Positions 33,351-44,800 of a stretch of DNA of 64,000 bases are shown here, one piece after another (position 1 is the stretch's first letter; each line of letters opens with the position of its first letter). Made by a program: the position numbers and the translations under genes. This DNA is from Phytohabitans sp036906915. Its GTDB lineage: Bacteria; Actinomycetota; Actinomycetes; Mycobacteriales; Micromonosporaceae. Under the pieces are notes generated by a model, which was not told the origin of the DNA, did not search any database, and saw only the letters and a list, made by a program, of their open reading frames with translations. The stretch spans positions 62,001-126,000 of the forward strand of contig NZ_JBAKHX010000001.1 of the NCBI RefSeq assembly GCF_036906915.1, in the 5' to 3' direction.

Positions 33351-34093
33351 GAGCAAGAGCCATCGCGGCGCTCCTCGCCGTAGCCATGCTGGGGGCCTCC
33401 GGCTGTGGTGACGACGCGGGCGCCACCGGCACGGGCGCGGTGACCGTGTTCGCGGCGGCGTCGTTGACCGAGCCGTTCACCACGATCGGCAAGGACTTCG
33501 AGGCGGCCAACCCGGGCCTGACAGTGAGGTTCAACTTCGCCGGCAGTTCCGCGCTGGCCACGCAGATCAACCAGGGTGCCCCGGCGCACGTGTTCGCCTC
33601 GGCCTCCCCGGCAAACATGAAGGCGGTCACCACCGACGGCACGCCCGAGACGTTCGTGGAGAACCAGCTCGTCATCGCCGTCCCCGAGGCAAACCCCAGC
33701 GGGGTTACCGGCCTCGCCGACCTGACCAAGCCGGGGATCAAGGTGGCGCTGTGCGCGGAGCAGGTGCCGTGCGGTGCCGCGGCGAAGAAGGCACTCGAAG
33801 CCGCCGACGTGAAGCTGACCCCGGTCACGCTGGAGCAGGACGTCAAGGCCGCACTGTCCAAAGTGAAGCTCGGGGAGGTCGACGCGGCGCTCGTGTACCG
33901 CACCGACGCCAAGGCCGCTGCGTCCGATGTGGACGGCGTCGAGTTTCCCGAGTCCGCCGGAGCCGTCAACGACTACCCGATCGCGGTGCTGAAGGACGCG
34001 CCGAACCTGACCGCCGCTCAGGCGTTCGTGGCGTACGTCCAGTCGGACAAGGGCATGGCGGTGCTCACCGCGGCCGGGTTCCAGGAGCCCTAG
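33347..34093 (+). CDS. modA: molybdate-binding lipoprotein ModA
   Basis: A 248-residue periplasmic-type binding lipoprotein. The signal ends in the lipobox LGASGC (Cys20). Molybdate-contact segments typical of ModA are present: FAAASLTEPF, FNFAGSSALATQI, GAPAHVFASAS and a late DAALVYRTDA with the conserved Tyr-Arg. It captures molybdate (or tungstate) outside and passes it to ModB. GTG start overlapping the regulator stop; it ends one base into the modB start (TAGTG). Confidence 0.95.
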   Translation: MRARAIAALLAVAMLGASGCGDDAGATGTGAVTVFAAASLTEPFTTIGKDFEAANPGLTVRFNFAGSSALATQINQGAPAHVFASASPANMKAVTTDGTPETFVENQLVIAVPEANPSGVTGLADLTKPGIKVALCAEQVPCGAAAKKALEAADVKLTPVTLEQDVKAALSKVKLGEVDAALVYRTDAKAAASDVDGVEFPESAGAVNDYPIAVLKDAPNLTAAQAFVAYVQSDKGMAVLTAAGFQEP

Positions 34094-34883
34094 TGCCCGC
34101 CCGTGCCGGGCGCCGGGTGCCGGCACCCCTTCTCATCCCCGCCGGCCTGGGACTGCTGTTTCTCGTTCTGCCCCTGGCCGGGCTGCTGATCCGCGCACCG
34201 TGGGCCACGCTGCCGCAGCGGCTGACCGAGCCGGGCGTGCTCACCGCGCTGCGGCTGTCGCTGCTGACCGCCACGCTCGCCACGGTGCTGTGCCTGATCC
34301 TCGGCGTACCCCTGGCATGGCTGCTGGCCCGCGTCGAGTTCCCCGGCCGCCGGCTGGTCCGCGCCCTCGTCACCGTGCCGCTCGTGCTGCCGCCGGTGGT
34401 CGGGGGCGTGGCCCTGCTGCTGGTCTTCGGCCGCCGTGGCCTGGTCGGCGAGTGGCTCGACTCGACGTTCGGCGTCACGCTGCCGTTCACCACCACCGGC
34501 GTGGTGCTCGCCGAGGCGTTCGTGGCCATGCCGTTCCTGGTCATCGCCGTCGAGGGCGCGCTGCGCGGCGCTGACACCCGCTACGAAGAGGCCGCCGCCA
34601 CGCTCGGTGCCGGCCGCTGGACGACGTTCACCCACGTCACCCTGCCCCTTGTCGCGCCCGGCGTCGCCGCCGGCGCCGTGCTGTGCTGGGCCCGCGCGCT
34701 GGGCGAGTTCGGCGCCACCATCACCTTCGCCGGCAACTTCCCCGGGCGCACCCAGACCATGCCACTGGCCGTCTATCTGGCCCTCGAAACCGACCTGCAG
34801 TCCGCGATCGTGCTCAGCCTCATCCTGCTCGCCGTCTCGGTGACCATCCTGGCCGCCCTGCGCGACAAGTGGATCACGAGCCC

Positions 34884-34887
<4 letters not shown>
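34093..34887 (+). CDS. modB: molybdate ABC transporter permease ModB
   Basis: A 264-residue permease with about five to six membrane spans (LLIPAGLGLLFLVLPLAGLL first). It has the EAA loop for contact with the ATPase, in RYEEAAATLGAGRWTTFTHV, and the GEFGATITFAGNFPG signature of molybdate/sulfate permeases. The GTG start overlaps the modA stop by one base and its end overlaps modC, so production is tightly coupled. Confidence 0.95.
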
Positions 34888-35921
<1,034 letters not shown>

Positions 35922-35992
35922 AACCGCGCCTGGGTCTACGTCGCCGCGACGCCCCTGATCGCCCGAGGCGGCGGTGTGCCACGATCGTGCCC

Positions 35993-36472
35993 ATGGTGGA
36001 GCTGTCCGTACGCCCGATGACGCAGGCCGAGTACGACGAGTGGATCGAGAGGCTCGCGCGGTCATTCGCGGAGTCGCAGGTCGCCGCAGGTAACTGGGCT
36101 ACGGACGACGCGATCACCTTGGCTCGTCAGGGCAACGCCGTGCTGCTGCCCAACGGCCTGGCCACCGAGGGCATGCTGCTGCTCAAGGGGGTGCTGCCGG
36201 ACGGCACCGCCGTCGGCGTCGCCTGGATCGGGCTCAACCACCCGCGCGGCAACCCGGGCTGTGCCTTCCTGTACGACATCGAGGTCGACGAGGAGCACCG
36301 CGGCGCCGGATACGGGCGGGCGCTGCTCGCGGCGGTCGAGGAGGCGGCACGCTCGCACGGCAGCAAAGCCCTGGAGCTGAACGTGTTCGGCGGCAACGCG
36401 CCCGCGATCCACCTCTACGAGACGTCCGGCTACGCCCTGGTGACCCAGCAGATGCGCAAAGAGCTCAGATAG
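35993..36472 (+). CDS. GNAT-family N-acetyltransferase
   Basis: A 159-residue acetyltransferase with an EEHRGAGYGRALLAAV acetyl-CoA loop and a final NAPAIHLYETSGYALV segment typical of the family. N-terminal residues are VELSVRPMTQ. It stands alone downstream of the molybdate operon, about 70 nt away. The substrate is unknown. Confidence 0.88.
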   Translation: MVELSVRPMTQAEYDEWIERLARSFAESQVAAGNWATDDAITLARQGNAVLLPNGLATEGMLLLKGVLPDGTAVGVAWIGLNHPRGNPGCAFLYDIEVDEEHRGAGYGRALLAAVEEAARSHGSKALELNVFGGNAPAIHLYETSGYALVTQQMRKELR

Positions 36473-36529
36473 ATTTGACCAACACTTAGGCTTCCGCGCC
36501 CTCGCGCCAGCCCACCCACCTGTACGACG

Positions 36530-37201
36530 ATGGCGTGCATGCGGGTGCTGCTCGTCGAAGACGACGCCCGGTTCGCGCGGGCGCTGACCGCCGCGCTGCG
36601 TCGCAGCGGGTACGAAGTGGACCATGCGCCCACCGCGGCGGCCGCGCTCGCGGCGCCTCCGGGCGACCTGGTGCTGCTCGACGTCGGCCTGCCCGACGGC
36701 GACGGCATGGACGTGTGCCGGCAGCTGCGCGCCCAGGGCGAGGTCGCCATCATCATGCTGACCGCGCGCGGCGAGGAGCGCGACCGGGTGGCCGGGCTGC
36801 GCGGCGGCGCCGACGACTACGTGGTCAAGCCGTTCGGCTTCGCCGAGTTGCAGGCGCGGATCGAGGCCGTGCTGCGCCGCGCCCGCCCCCGCCCGGCGGG
36901 CGTGCGCGAGGTCGGCGGGCTGCGCGTCGACCTCGACCGGCACGAGGCGCGCGTGGGCGGCGAGCCGGTGACACTGACCCGCAAGGAGTTCCATTTGCTG
37001 ACGCTTCTGGTGACCGAGCCGGGCGCGGCGGTGCGCCGCGAGCGCCTGCTCACCGAGGTGTGGCACACGTCGTGGCGGGGAACGTCGCGCACATTGGACG
37101 TACACATGGCGACGCTGCGCGGAAAGATCGGCGAGAGCGCGCAGATCGAGACGATCCGCGGCGTCGGATACCGGATCGTGCCCGGCCCAGCCCGCCCATA
37201 G
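36530..37201 (+). CDS. OmpR-family response regulator
   Basis: A 223-residue (or 220 from the second ATG at 36539) regulator. Receiver domain: VEDDARF acidic pair, Asp51 phospho-site in LVLLDVGLPDGDG, Thr in IIMLTARG and Lys in VVKPFGFAEL. The winged helix of the OmpR type spans about 130-220 (LTRKEFHLLTLLV, VWHTSWRGTSRTLDVHMATL). It forms an operon with a sensor kinase 18 nt downstream and a binding-protein gene. Probable signal: a small carboxylate or other ligand bound by that protein. Confidence 0.92.
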   Translation: MACMRVLLVEDDARFARALTAALRRSGYEVDHAPTAAAALAAPPGDLVLLDVGLPDGDGMDVCRQLRAQGEVAIIMLTARGEERDRVAGLRGGADDYVVKPFGFAELQARIEAVLRRARPRPAGVREVGGLRVDLDRHEARVGGEPVTLTRKEFHLLTLLVTEPGAAVRRERLLTEVWHTSWRGTSRTLDVHMATLRGKIGESAQIETIRGVGYRIVPGPARP

Positions 37202-37219
37202 CAGCCCCGGAGACCCGCC

Positions 37220-38590
37220 GTGCAGCGCCGACTCCTCATCACGTATCTGAGCCTGCTCGCCGCCGTGCTCGCGGGCCTGAGCGTGCCGCTCGGCGTCGCG
37301 GTCGCCTCCCGCAACGCGCAGGAGATGTTCATCGACCGCCTGAACGACACCGCACGGTTCGCCTCCCTCGCCGAACCAGCGCTGCGCACCGGCTACGTCC
37401 AGACCCTCGAAGCCGAGCTGCGCCAGTACGACGAGATGTTCGGCATCGCCGCCGCCGTGACCGGGCGCGACGGCCGGCTCGTCCTCACCTCGCGCGACGA
37501 CCTCGACGTGGCCGCCGAGCCGGTGCGGGCTCGCGTCGAGGCGGCGCTGTCTGGCGAGCGAGCCGGCTTCGGCGGCGGACTGTGGCCGTGGAGCGACGAA
37601 CCGCTCGTCGTCGCCGAGCCCATCGGCCGGGGCGGTGACATCATCGGCGTCGCGGTGACAGTGTCCCCATCGGACGCTCTGCACGCTCTCACGCTGCGCA
37701 ACTGGGCGCTGCTGCTCGGCCTCAGCCTGCTCGTGCTGGTGGTCGGCGCGGTCGCCGCCGTGCCGCTGACCCGCTGGATGCTGCGACCCGTGCGCGACCT
37801 CGACGACGCCGCGCTCGCCTGGACCGAGGGCCGCTTCGGTGACCGGGTGCCCGCCGGGTCCGGACCGCCGGAACTGCGCCAGCTCACCGCGTCGTTCAAC
37901 ACCATGGCCGAACGGATCGCCACGCTCGTCGAGCGCCAGCGCAGCTTCGTCTCGTACGCCAGCCACCAGCTGCGCACCCCGCTCGCGACCATGCGGTTGT
38001 CGCTGGACAACCTCGGGCCGGCGGTGCGCGACGACGGCGCCGACGACTACCGGATGGTCGCCGAGGAGATCGTCCACATGGGACGGATGTGTGACGCGCT
38101 GCTCGCCTACGCCCGCGCCGAGGCCACCGCCGACGAGGTCGTCGACGTCGACGCCGCCACCGTCGCCGACGAACGGGTCGCCGTCTGGCGCCAGGCCGCC
38201 GAACTGGCCGGCGTCACACTGTCTCGCGCCGGCGCCGACCGGGCACCCGCTCGCGCCGCGCCGGAGGCCATCGACCAGGCGCTCGACGCCTTGCTCAGCA
38301 ACGCGGTCAAGTTCGCTGGAGCCGGGGCGACGGTCACCGTGACGGTCGAACCGTCCGGATCCGATGTGGACATCCACGTCGTCGATACCGGGCCTGGCAT
38401 GCCGCCGGACGACCTGGCCAGGGCCGCGCAACCGTTCTGGCGCCGCTCCGCGCACCAGAACGTCGAAGGCTCCGGCCTGGGGGTCACGGTCGCGGACGCG
38501 CTCATCGCCGCATCCGGCGGCAGGCTCGACCTCCTGCCGGCCGAACCGCACGGCCTGCACGCGCGCGTCCGTCTGAGGGCAGCGTCATGA
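37220..38590 (+). CDS. sensor histidine kinase
   Basis: A 456-residue kinase starting at GTG. Two membrane spans (LLAAVLAGLSVPLGVAVA; LLLGLSLLVLVVGAVAAVPL) frame an outside sensor domain of about 120 residues. HAMP follows, then the dimerisation box SYASHQLRTPLATMRLS with His249, and an ATPase domain with N-, D- and G-boxes (LLSNAVKFA, VDTGPGMPP, GSGLGVTVAD). It pairs with the response regulator upstream and overlaps the TAXI gene by 4 nt, which suggests that this binding protein presents the ligand to the sensor domain. Confidence 0.92.
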   Translation: MQRRLLITYLSLLAAVLAGLSVPLGVAVASRNAQEMFIDRLNDTARFASLAEPALRTGYVQTLEAELRQYDEMFGIAAAVTGRDGRLVLTSRDDLDVAAEPVRARVEAALSGERAGFGGGLWPWSDEPLVVAEPIGRGGDIIGVAVTVSPSDALHALTLRNWALLLGLSLLVLVVGAVAAVPLTRWMLRPVRDLDDAALAWTEGRFGDRVPAGSGPPELRQLTASFNTMAERIATLVERQRSFVSYASHQLRTPLATMRLSLDNLGPAVRDDGADDYRMVAEEIVHMGRMCDALLAYARAEATADEVVDVDAATVADERVAVWRQAAELAGVTLSRAGADRAPARAAPEAIDQALDALLSNAVKFAGAGATVTVTVEPSGSDVDIHVVDTGPGMPPDDLARAAQPFWRRSAHQNVEGSGLGVTVADALIAASGGRLDLLPAEPHGLHARVRLRAAS

Positions 38591-39504
38591 GGGCGGTGTC
38601 AGCGTTCGTCGCGGTCCTGCTATTCCTTGGTACGCCCAGCGCCTGTGACGCGGCACCGGACGCGTCTTTCGACGGGCTGACCATCGCGGCCGGCGCCCCC
38701 GGCGACGTCTACCACGCGCTCGGGCAGGCACTCGCCGGTGCCGCCCGAGGCACACGGGTGGTGACGACCGGCGGCTCGCTCGACAACCTGCGCCTGGTCG
38801 CCGAGGGCGGTGCCGACGCCGGGTTCGCCACCGTAGACACCGTTACCATGGCCGCCCACGGCGACCAGCCGTTCCGCGCCGCACGGCCATTCGTGGCGCT
38901 GGCCCGCCTTTACGACGACTACCTGCAGATCGTGGTACCCGCCGACAGCGACATCGTCCGGATCACCGACCTGGCCGGCCGGACCGTGTCGACCGGCCCC
39001 GCTGGCTCGGGCAACGCGGTGGTCGCGGCACGCGTGCTGGGCCCCGAGGTGAAGACCGTCCAACTCTCCCCCGCCGACTCCGCGGAGGCGCTGCGCACCG
39101 GCAGAATCGACGCGTTCGCGGTGACCGGCGGGCTCCCGGTGCCGGCGATCCAGCAACTGTCGGAGCGACACCCGATCCGGCTGCTCAGCCTGCGCACCGA
39201 GATCGCCGACATCCAGTCCCAGCACGGCGAGCAGTATCAGGCCCGCACGATCCCGGCCAGGACGTACGGCGTGCGGACCGAGGTGGAGACCCTGGGCGTG
39301 GCCAACGTCCTCTTTGTCCGCCCTGATCTCCCCGACGACACCGCGTACCGGCTCACGAAGCTGCTCTTCGACGCGAAAGCCGACCTGGTAGCCGCCCACG
39401 CCGAGGCCCGCCGCCTGGACCGCCGCCAAGCCCCCGCCACCTTCCCCGTCCCCCTCCACCCAGCAGCCTCCCACTACTACCGCACCCAAAAACCCTTCAC
39501 CTAA
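38587..39504 (+). CDS. TAXI-family solute-binding protein (orphan, with two-component system)
   Basis: A 305-residue exported protein of the TAXI (TRAP-associated extracytoplasmic immunogenic) family: signal with Cys20 (PSACDAAP, possibly lipidated), GAPGDVYHALGQALAG, VTTGGSLDNLRLVAEGGADA, VSTGPAGSGNAVVAARVLG and a late RTYGVRTEVETLGVANVL. TAXI proteins bind small carboxylates such as glutamate for TRAP transporters, but no TRAP membrane subunits are here. Its start overlaps the kinase stop (ATGA). I infer a sensory role comparable to TctC/BctC-type binding proteins that work with two-component systems. Confidence 0.88.
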   Translation: MRAVSAFVAVLLFLGTPSACDAAPDASFDGLTIAAGAPGDVYHALGQALAGAARGTRVVTTGGSLDNLRLVAEGGADAGFATVDTVTMAAHGDQPFRAARPFVALARLYDDYLQIVVPADSDIVRITDLAGRTVSTGPAGSGNAVVAARVLGPEVKTVQLSPADSAEALRTGRIDAFAVTGGLPVPAIQQLSERHPIRLLSLRTEIADIQSQHGEQYQARTIPARTYGVRTEVETLGVANVLFVRPDLPDDTAYRLTKLLFDAKADLVAAHAEARRLDRRQAPATFPVPLHPAASHYYRTQKPFT

Positions 39505-39577
39505 CCCCCCCGGCCCCACCCGGGCCCGCCCTGCGCCGCGCCCGCGCCGGGCCTGGGCCCGGGCCCACCCTCTCCCC

Positions 39578-39660
39578 GCCGATCAAGGGCAAATGCACGT
39601 GATTGGATCTCTTTTCCACGTGCATTTGCCCTTGATCCATGCAGATCTCCTTGATCGGCG
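39578..39660. repeat. palindromic intergenic element, copy B
   Basis: Reverse-orientation second copy of the element at 13.6 kb. Arms at 39581-39601 and 39617-39637 are perfect 21-nt complements around a 15-nt loop. The outer CCTTGATCGGCGG half-site lies at 39650-39661 after ATGCAGATCT. It sits between the convergent ends of the TAXI gene and the propeller operon, where it could also end transcription both ways. The rest of this 280-base gap is C-rich and holds nothing else I can support. Confidence 0.78.
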
Positions 39661-39783
39661 GGGCGGCTGGCCGGGTTTGGAGACGTCCGCCGACCACGCC
39701 GCCACGGCGCTGCCACCTCTCCCCGCCATGACCTGCTGCCCTCCCGGCCCGCCGCTCTCCCCGTTGATCGACGGCAGTGAGAG

Positions 39784-41784
39784 TCAGAGGCGTTGGAGGG
39801 TGAGCCAGTTCAGGTACCAGCCGCCTCCGCCCTTGGGGACGGAGAGGGTGATGGTCTGGCGGCCGGCCGGGAGTGTCACCGGGTCGGCCGCGCGGACCGT
39901 GCGCCACGTGCCGCCCGTGCTCACCGGGTCGACGTGCCGCCGGCCGCCGGCTGAGAACTCGATCCGCGCGTCCTTCGTGACCGCGAACGTGGCGACCCGG
40001 TAGCTGACCTGGTACTGGCCGGCCACCGGCACGTCCACCGCGTACTCGACCGAGCCATCGAGCACGCCGTACCCCGAGTCGTCGCCGAGTACAAAGCCAT
40101 TGCCGGCCACTCCGTCGTATCCGCACGTCGTGGGCGTCGGCCAGTCCAGGCAGGTGTGCACATACGTCCGCGCGTCGACCTCCAGCTTGGCCCACCGGCC
40201 CGGCCGAGTGTCGGTGCCCGTGGTGCGGGTGCGTTCGGCCTGGACCGTGACCGAGCGGCCGGGCGTGTCTGGCAGCCGCACTGGCGCCGGGGCGACCAGG
40301 TCGGCGACGTCCACCGAGTACAGCCACTGGTCCAGTGATACGCCGGCCTGGCCGGGGCGCGCGTGCATGGCCGCCATCCACATCCGGCCCTCGGCGTCGA
40401 CCGGGCCCAGCCGGTGGTCGTCGACGTTGCCCACGACCGTGGGCAGCAGCTTGCGCCCGAGGTCGACCGGGGTGCCGGTGCGGAACGTCAAACCGTCGCC
40501 GGCCCGGTCGACGCGGATCGGGAGCACCGTGCCGCCGAACGACAGCGCGAGCACCGCCTTGGTGCGCGGGTCCTGGGCCAGGTCTTCGATCGTGAGTACG
40601 TCGTCGGCCTGCACGATGTCGTAGTCGGGCCGGCAGGTCAGTCCCCACACGCTCTTGCCGTTGCCGGACGTGTGGTACCGGTGCTGCGCCCAGCCGGGCC
40701 GGAGCCGGCACTCGCCACGCTCCAGCCGCCGGCGCCCGTCTCGGGCAGCGTAGACGGCGAGGCGGCCGCCCTGGAAGCCGTCCATTCGGGACACCCACAG
40801 GTTGCCGAGGTGGTCGTAGAGGAAGGCTCCGGACGCGTAGAACGCGTCGTCCTCCGGGTTGCGGTCGCCGGGCACGATCGGCGCTGAGATCGGGCGGATC
40901 GCCCCGCTGGGGGCCTCGTAGCTGAACTCCTGCACGACCGTGTGCGGAAACTGGCCCCGTCCCCGGTACACGTCGAGGCCGACGGCGAACCGCTCGTCGC
41001 CGTCGCGGCCGGTCGGGTCGGCTTGTATGGCTCGCACCGATATCCGCTCGCCGTCCAGCACCGGGTACCGGTACTCCCCCATCACCGCGATGGTGAAGCG
41101 TCCCTGCCGGTCGGGCCCGGTCAATCTCAGCGCCAGGAGGCTGCCGTTGGATTCACCTCGCCCGTAGCGGGCCACCACGATGTCGCGGGAGCGTGGCAAC
41201 CGCGCCAGGTCGTGCAGGTCGTCATGGTCGACCGAGCCGGCCGTCGGGGCGACCCGCCAGCGGCCACCCACTTTGGACAGCACGCCGAATCCTGGCCAGG
41301 CTCCGGGCGCGGCGTCGTCCGCGCGGCGCGTGGTGAACGCCACGCCTCCCTCTACCGGCAGCAGGTCGGTCACCGAGGGCGCCCCCGGCCCCACCGGGCC
41401 GATGCCGATGGTGCGGAACACGCCCTTCGCCGGCTGGTAGGCGCCCACGACCGTGCGGTCGGCGGTGGGCGCGCTGAGGTCGGCGGTATGGCTGAACCCG
41501 GCGATCAGCAGCGTGCCGTCGGCGGCGAGCGCCGTGCGGTAGGCCTGCACGCCGGGCGGGAAATGCCAGCCGGGCACCTCGACCCGCGCCACGTCCTGGC
41601 CGGAGGGGGTGACCGTCTCGCCGGCCATCGCGCCGAACGAGCCGGCCCGGCCGTGTACCGTCACCGTGGCGTACACCGGCTCCTTCCGCGTTTCCGGTGG
41701 TGGCGGGCGGTGGCCGTTGGGCGCGGCGGTCAGCCCGACCGCTACCACGAGTCCGCACGCGGCGACTACCCGTTTGCCTCCCAC
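39784..41784 (-). CDS. secreted beta-propeller/CBM6-like protein (shorter paralogue)
   Basis: A 666-residue exported protein with signal VVAACGLVVAVGLTAAPNG. Residues about 35-510 are repeated beta-blades with recurring Asp/Gly turns and two cysteine pairs (GECRLRPGW, LTCRPDYD). The C-terminal 140 residues are a CBM6/35-like carbohydrate-binding sandwich (VQAERTRTTGTDTRPGRWAK; GYDGVAGNGFVLGD; GWYLNWLTLQRL). It is clearly related along its length to the second half of the next protein upstream in the operon. No catalytic residues are apparent. It is the last gene of the RHS operon, 49 nt after the previous one. Confidence 0.72.
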   Translation of the reverse strand: MGGKRVVAACGLVVAVGLTAAPNGHRPPPPETRKEPVYATVTVHGRAGSFGAMAGETVTPSGQDVARVEVPGWHFPPGVQAYRTALAADGTLLIAGFSHTADLSAPTADRTVVGAYQPAKGVFRTIGIGPVGPGAPSVTDLLPVEGGVAFTTRRADDAAPGAWPGFGVLSKVGGRWRVAPTAGSVDHDDLHDLARLPRSRDIVVARYGRGESNGSLLALRLTGPDRQGRFTIAVMGEYRYPVLDGERISVRAIQADPTGRDGDERFAVGLDVYRGRGQFPHTVVQEFSYEAPSGAIRPISAPIVPGDRNPEDDAFYASGAFLYDHLGNLWVSRMDGFQGGRLAVYAARDGRRRLERGECRLRPGWAQHRYHTSGNGKSVWGLTCRPDYDIVQADDVLTIEDLAQDPRTKAVLALSFGGTVLPIRVDRAGDGLTFRTGTPVDLGRKLLPTVVGNVDDHRLGPVDAEGRMWMAAMHARPGQAGVSLDQWLYSVDVADLVAPAPVRLPDTPGRSVTVQAERTRTTGTDTRPGRWAKLEVDARTYVHTCLDWPTPTTCGYDGVAGNGFVLGDDSGYGVLDGSVEYAVDVPVAGQYQVSYRVATFAVTKDARIEFSAGGRRHVDPVSTGGTWRTVRAADPVTLPAGRQTITLSVPKGGGGWYLNWLTLQRL

Positions 41785-41833
41785 GCAGGCACGGTACCGG
41801 CTCAGGTGGCGCCGGCACCGCCCCCCGCGTGCG

Positions 41834-44800
41834 TCACCTTCTTGTCAGAGTCATCCAGTTCAGCTGCCAGCCGCTGCCCGCCAGCCGCAGCGTGTTGACG
41901 CCCGCCGCGAGTTGCACGGTCGGTCCGGCGACCAGCCGCCACGCCCCGCCGGTGTCCAGCGACGTCGTGTGGATCGTGCCGCCCACGCCGAGTTCGACGC
42001 GCGCACCCGCGCCGCCGCTGGCCCGGTACCCGATCTCGTACGCGCCCGCGGCCGGCGCGTACACGGTGTATTCCGCTGAGCCACCGCGCAGCGCGAACCC
42101 GTCACCGGGTACGCCATCGTCGGCGCACGCGCCGCGACACAGCACCATGTGCGCGTCGCTGTCCACGGCCATGCTGCCGTCCGGGCCAGGTGCTTGCCGC
42201 CGGGTGCTCGTGGTGCGCGTCTGCTCGGCCTGTACGCGGGCCTGTTGCCCGGCGGCCACCGGCAGTGCGGCCGGTGCCGGAGCGAATAGGCTCGCCAGGT
42301 CGACCGACGCGACCCAGTGGTCGATCTTCTGGGTGTGCCCCTCGCCCGGCGGCCAGATGTGGACGGTGAACCATGCCCGCCCGGTCTTGTCGAAGACCGG
42401 CGGTCGCTGCTCCGGCGGACCTTGCCGGGGCAGCAGGTTCCGTCCACTGTCGACGAGCGTACCGACTGTGAAGGTCTTCTGCCGCCCGGAGCCGGCGTGC
42501 CGCACCGCGAGCACGTTGCCGGTGTCCCAGGTGTCGACGCCCACGATCGTGCCGGTGGCGGGGTCTTCTGCGAGTTGGAGGAAGCCTCCGAAGAGCCCGC
42601 CGCCGGCCGCGTCGGCGCCCTGTCGCAGCGTGTAGTCGGGAGCGCAGGTCTGGCCCCAGACGGTACGGCCGCCGGCTGTGGAGGTGTAGCTCTCCGGCTG
42701 GCTCTCCCAGCGCACCGGGTCGAACGGGCATGCTGGGCCGCCCGCCCAAACCTGTACGCCGTTCGATCCCGACCACAGGTTGCCCTGCCGGTCGTAGATG
42801 CCGCCGTGCACGCCCCGGAACCCGGTTCCGTCGGCGGCGGCGATGAACGGCGCGGACACGGGGCGGATCGCGCCGGTGCGGGCGTCGTAGCTGAACTCCT
42901 GTGTGACGCTCGGGTCCAGCCCTGGCGGGACCGTGTCGGGGTTTCCGTCGTCGTCGGCGTGCCAGATGTCGGCCACCACGTTGAACCGCTCATCTCCGAG
43001 CGGGCTGGTCGGGTCGGTCTCCACGGTCTTGAGAGCGATGCCGAGGTTGCCGGGGCGTTCCGGGTTCGGCGGGTTGATGTCCGGCACCTCGGGGTAGGCG
43101 TAGTATCCGACGATCCGCGCCTGGTACCGCCCGCCCGAGTCCGGGCCGGTGACGCGCAGCGCCATCAGACCGCCGCTGGCGCGCCGCCCGTCGCCGGCGT
43201 ACAGCGCGACGATCAGGTCGCGGGACTTCGGCGCGACGGCCATCTCGTTGGGCCCGCCGCACAGGCTGGTCGCGTCCGGCAGCCCCTCGTACGGCGTGCA
43301 CGCCCGCTCGTCCGCATCGGAGTCCGGATTGGACCGCGCCAGCTCGGCCGCCGTCCACTGGTTGACGATCTGCCAGCGGCCGTCGCGCTTGGCGATGACG
43401 CCGAGGCTCGGCCAGACGCCCTCCGGCGGGATCCGGCGCCGGTTCAGGTACGGCGGCCACGGCACGCCGAACATGTTGGTGAACGCGACCGCGTTGCCGT
43501 CACCGATCGGCAGCACGTCCCAGGACGATGCCCCCCCGTGGAAGGTCTTGCCGTCCTCCACGAACGGCGAGACCGTGCGGGTGCCGGTCGACGTGGTCGC
43601 GTTCAGGGTGCTCCACGCGCTGGTCTTCGGGTCGTACACCCCGGCGGCCACGTAGTCGTCGGCCACGTCGGTGTTGCCGCCCTGGATCACGAACGTGCCG
43701 TCGGCGGTCATCGCGTTGAAGATGCCGTTGTGGCCCGCCGGCCAGCCCCAGCCAGGCACCGCTCTGGTGGCCAGGGCGTGGCCGGACGGGGTGGCCGGAC
43801 CGAGCAGGTCGGTGCCGAAGCTGCCCTCCCGGCCGTGAATCGCCACCGTGCCCGGCTCGTACAGCGCCGGCGTCACGCCGGTCGTGTCTAGCCGGAACAC
43901 CATCTGGGTGCGCAGGTTCGACGCGCCGCCCCAGAAGATGTGCGCGGTGGCGTACACCGGCTGCTGTGCGGGCCCGGTCGGGTCCGGTACCGCCACCGAC
44001 AGCCCTCCAAACCCGGGCAGGTCCGGGAAGGCGTTCAGCGGTGTCGCGTCCACATTGGGCATCGGCGCGGTGCGGCCCGACGAGCCCCACCACGGCCGGT
44101 ACCGGCTGGCCGGGTCGAACGAGTTGACGAGGCCGCACGCGCCTCCGCTTGTCGGCGCTGACCGGCCGCACAGCGCCCAGCCGGTCGCGTAGTTGTTCGA
44201 CGCCCAGGCGTTCGCGGAGAAGAACAGCCACAGCTCGCCGGAGTCAGCGCGCACCAGCGTCGGGTTCTCGATCACCTGCTCGGCCTGTCCGCTCGCGTTG
44301 GTGAACTCGTCGAACCCGAGGTCCGGGTGGGTCTCCTGAAGCAGTGCCCGCACCGGGCCGACCAGCGAGGCGGTCGCCGGGTCGAACCGCTGCACGTTGA
44401 GTGGCCCCGAGTCCCACAACAGGTACCAGGCGGATGTCTGCCGGTCGTAGAAGATTTCTGGATCGATCGCCCACCAGCCGTTCGATGGGCAGATCAGCGG
44501 CTGGGCGGGGTGCAGCCAGTTCGGCCCGGTGGACCGGTCACCGGCGGCGACGCCGATGCACTGCTGGCCGGTGCCCGCCTTGCGGGCCACGTAGAACAGC
44601 CACCAGGCGCCGTTGATGCGGGCCATCGTCGGCGCCCACAGCCACATCCCCACCTGCGGCGGACGGTCCGCCCACGGCCCGGGGCCGCCAGGCAGAGCAT
44701 CGCCCATCCAGCAGTCGCCGAGCTGGTCCGGTGCCGGTCCGGTCCGGTACGGGATGTAGGCGAAGCCCTTGTCCCACACCGGATCGGCCGGGTTACACGC

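Noticed and set aside
39505..39580. C-rich run with many CCCGGG words before element B
   Set aside because: Looked like a possible terminator or G-quadruplex, but no consistent stem or four regular G-runs could be drawn.
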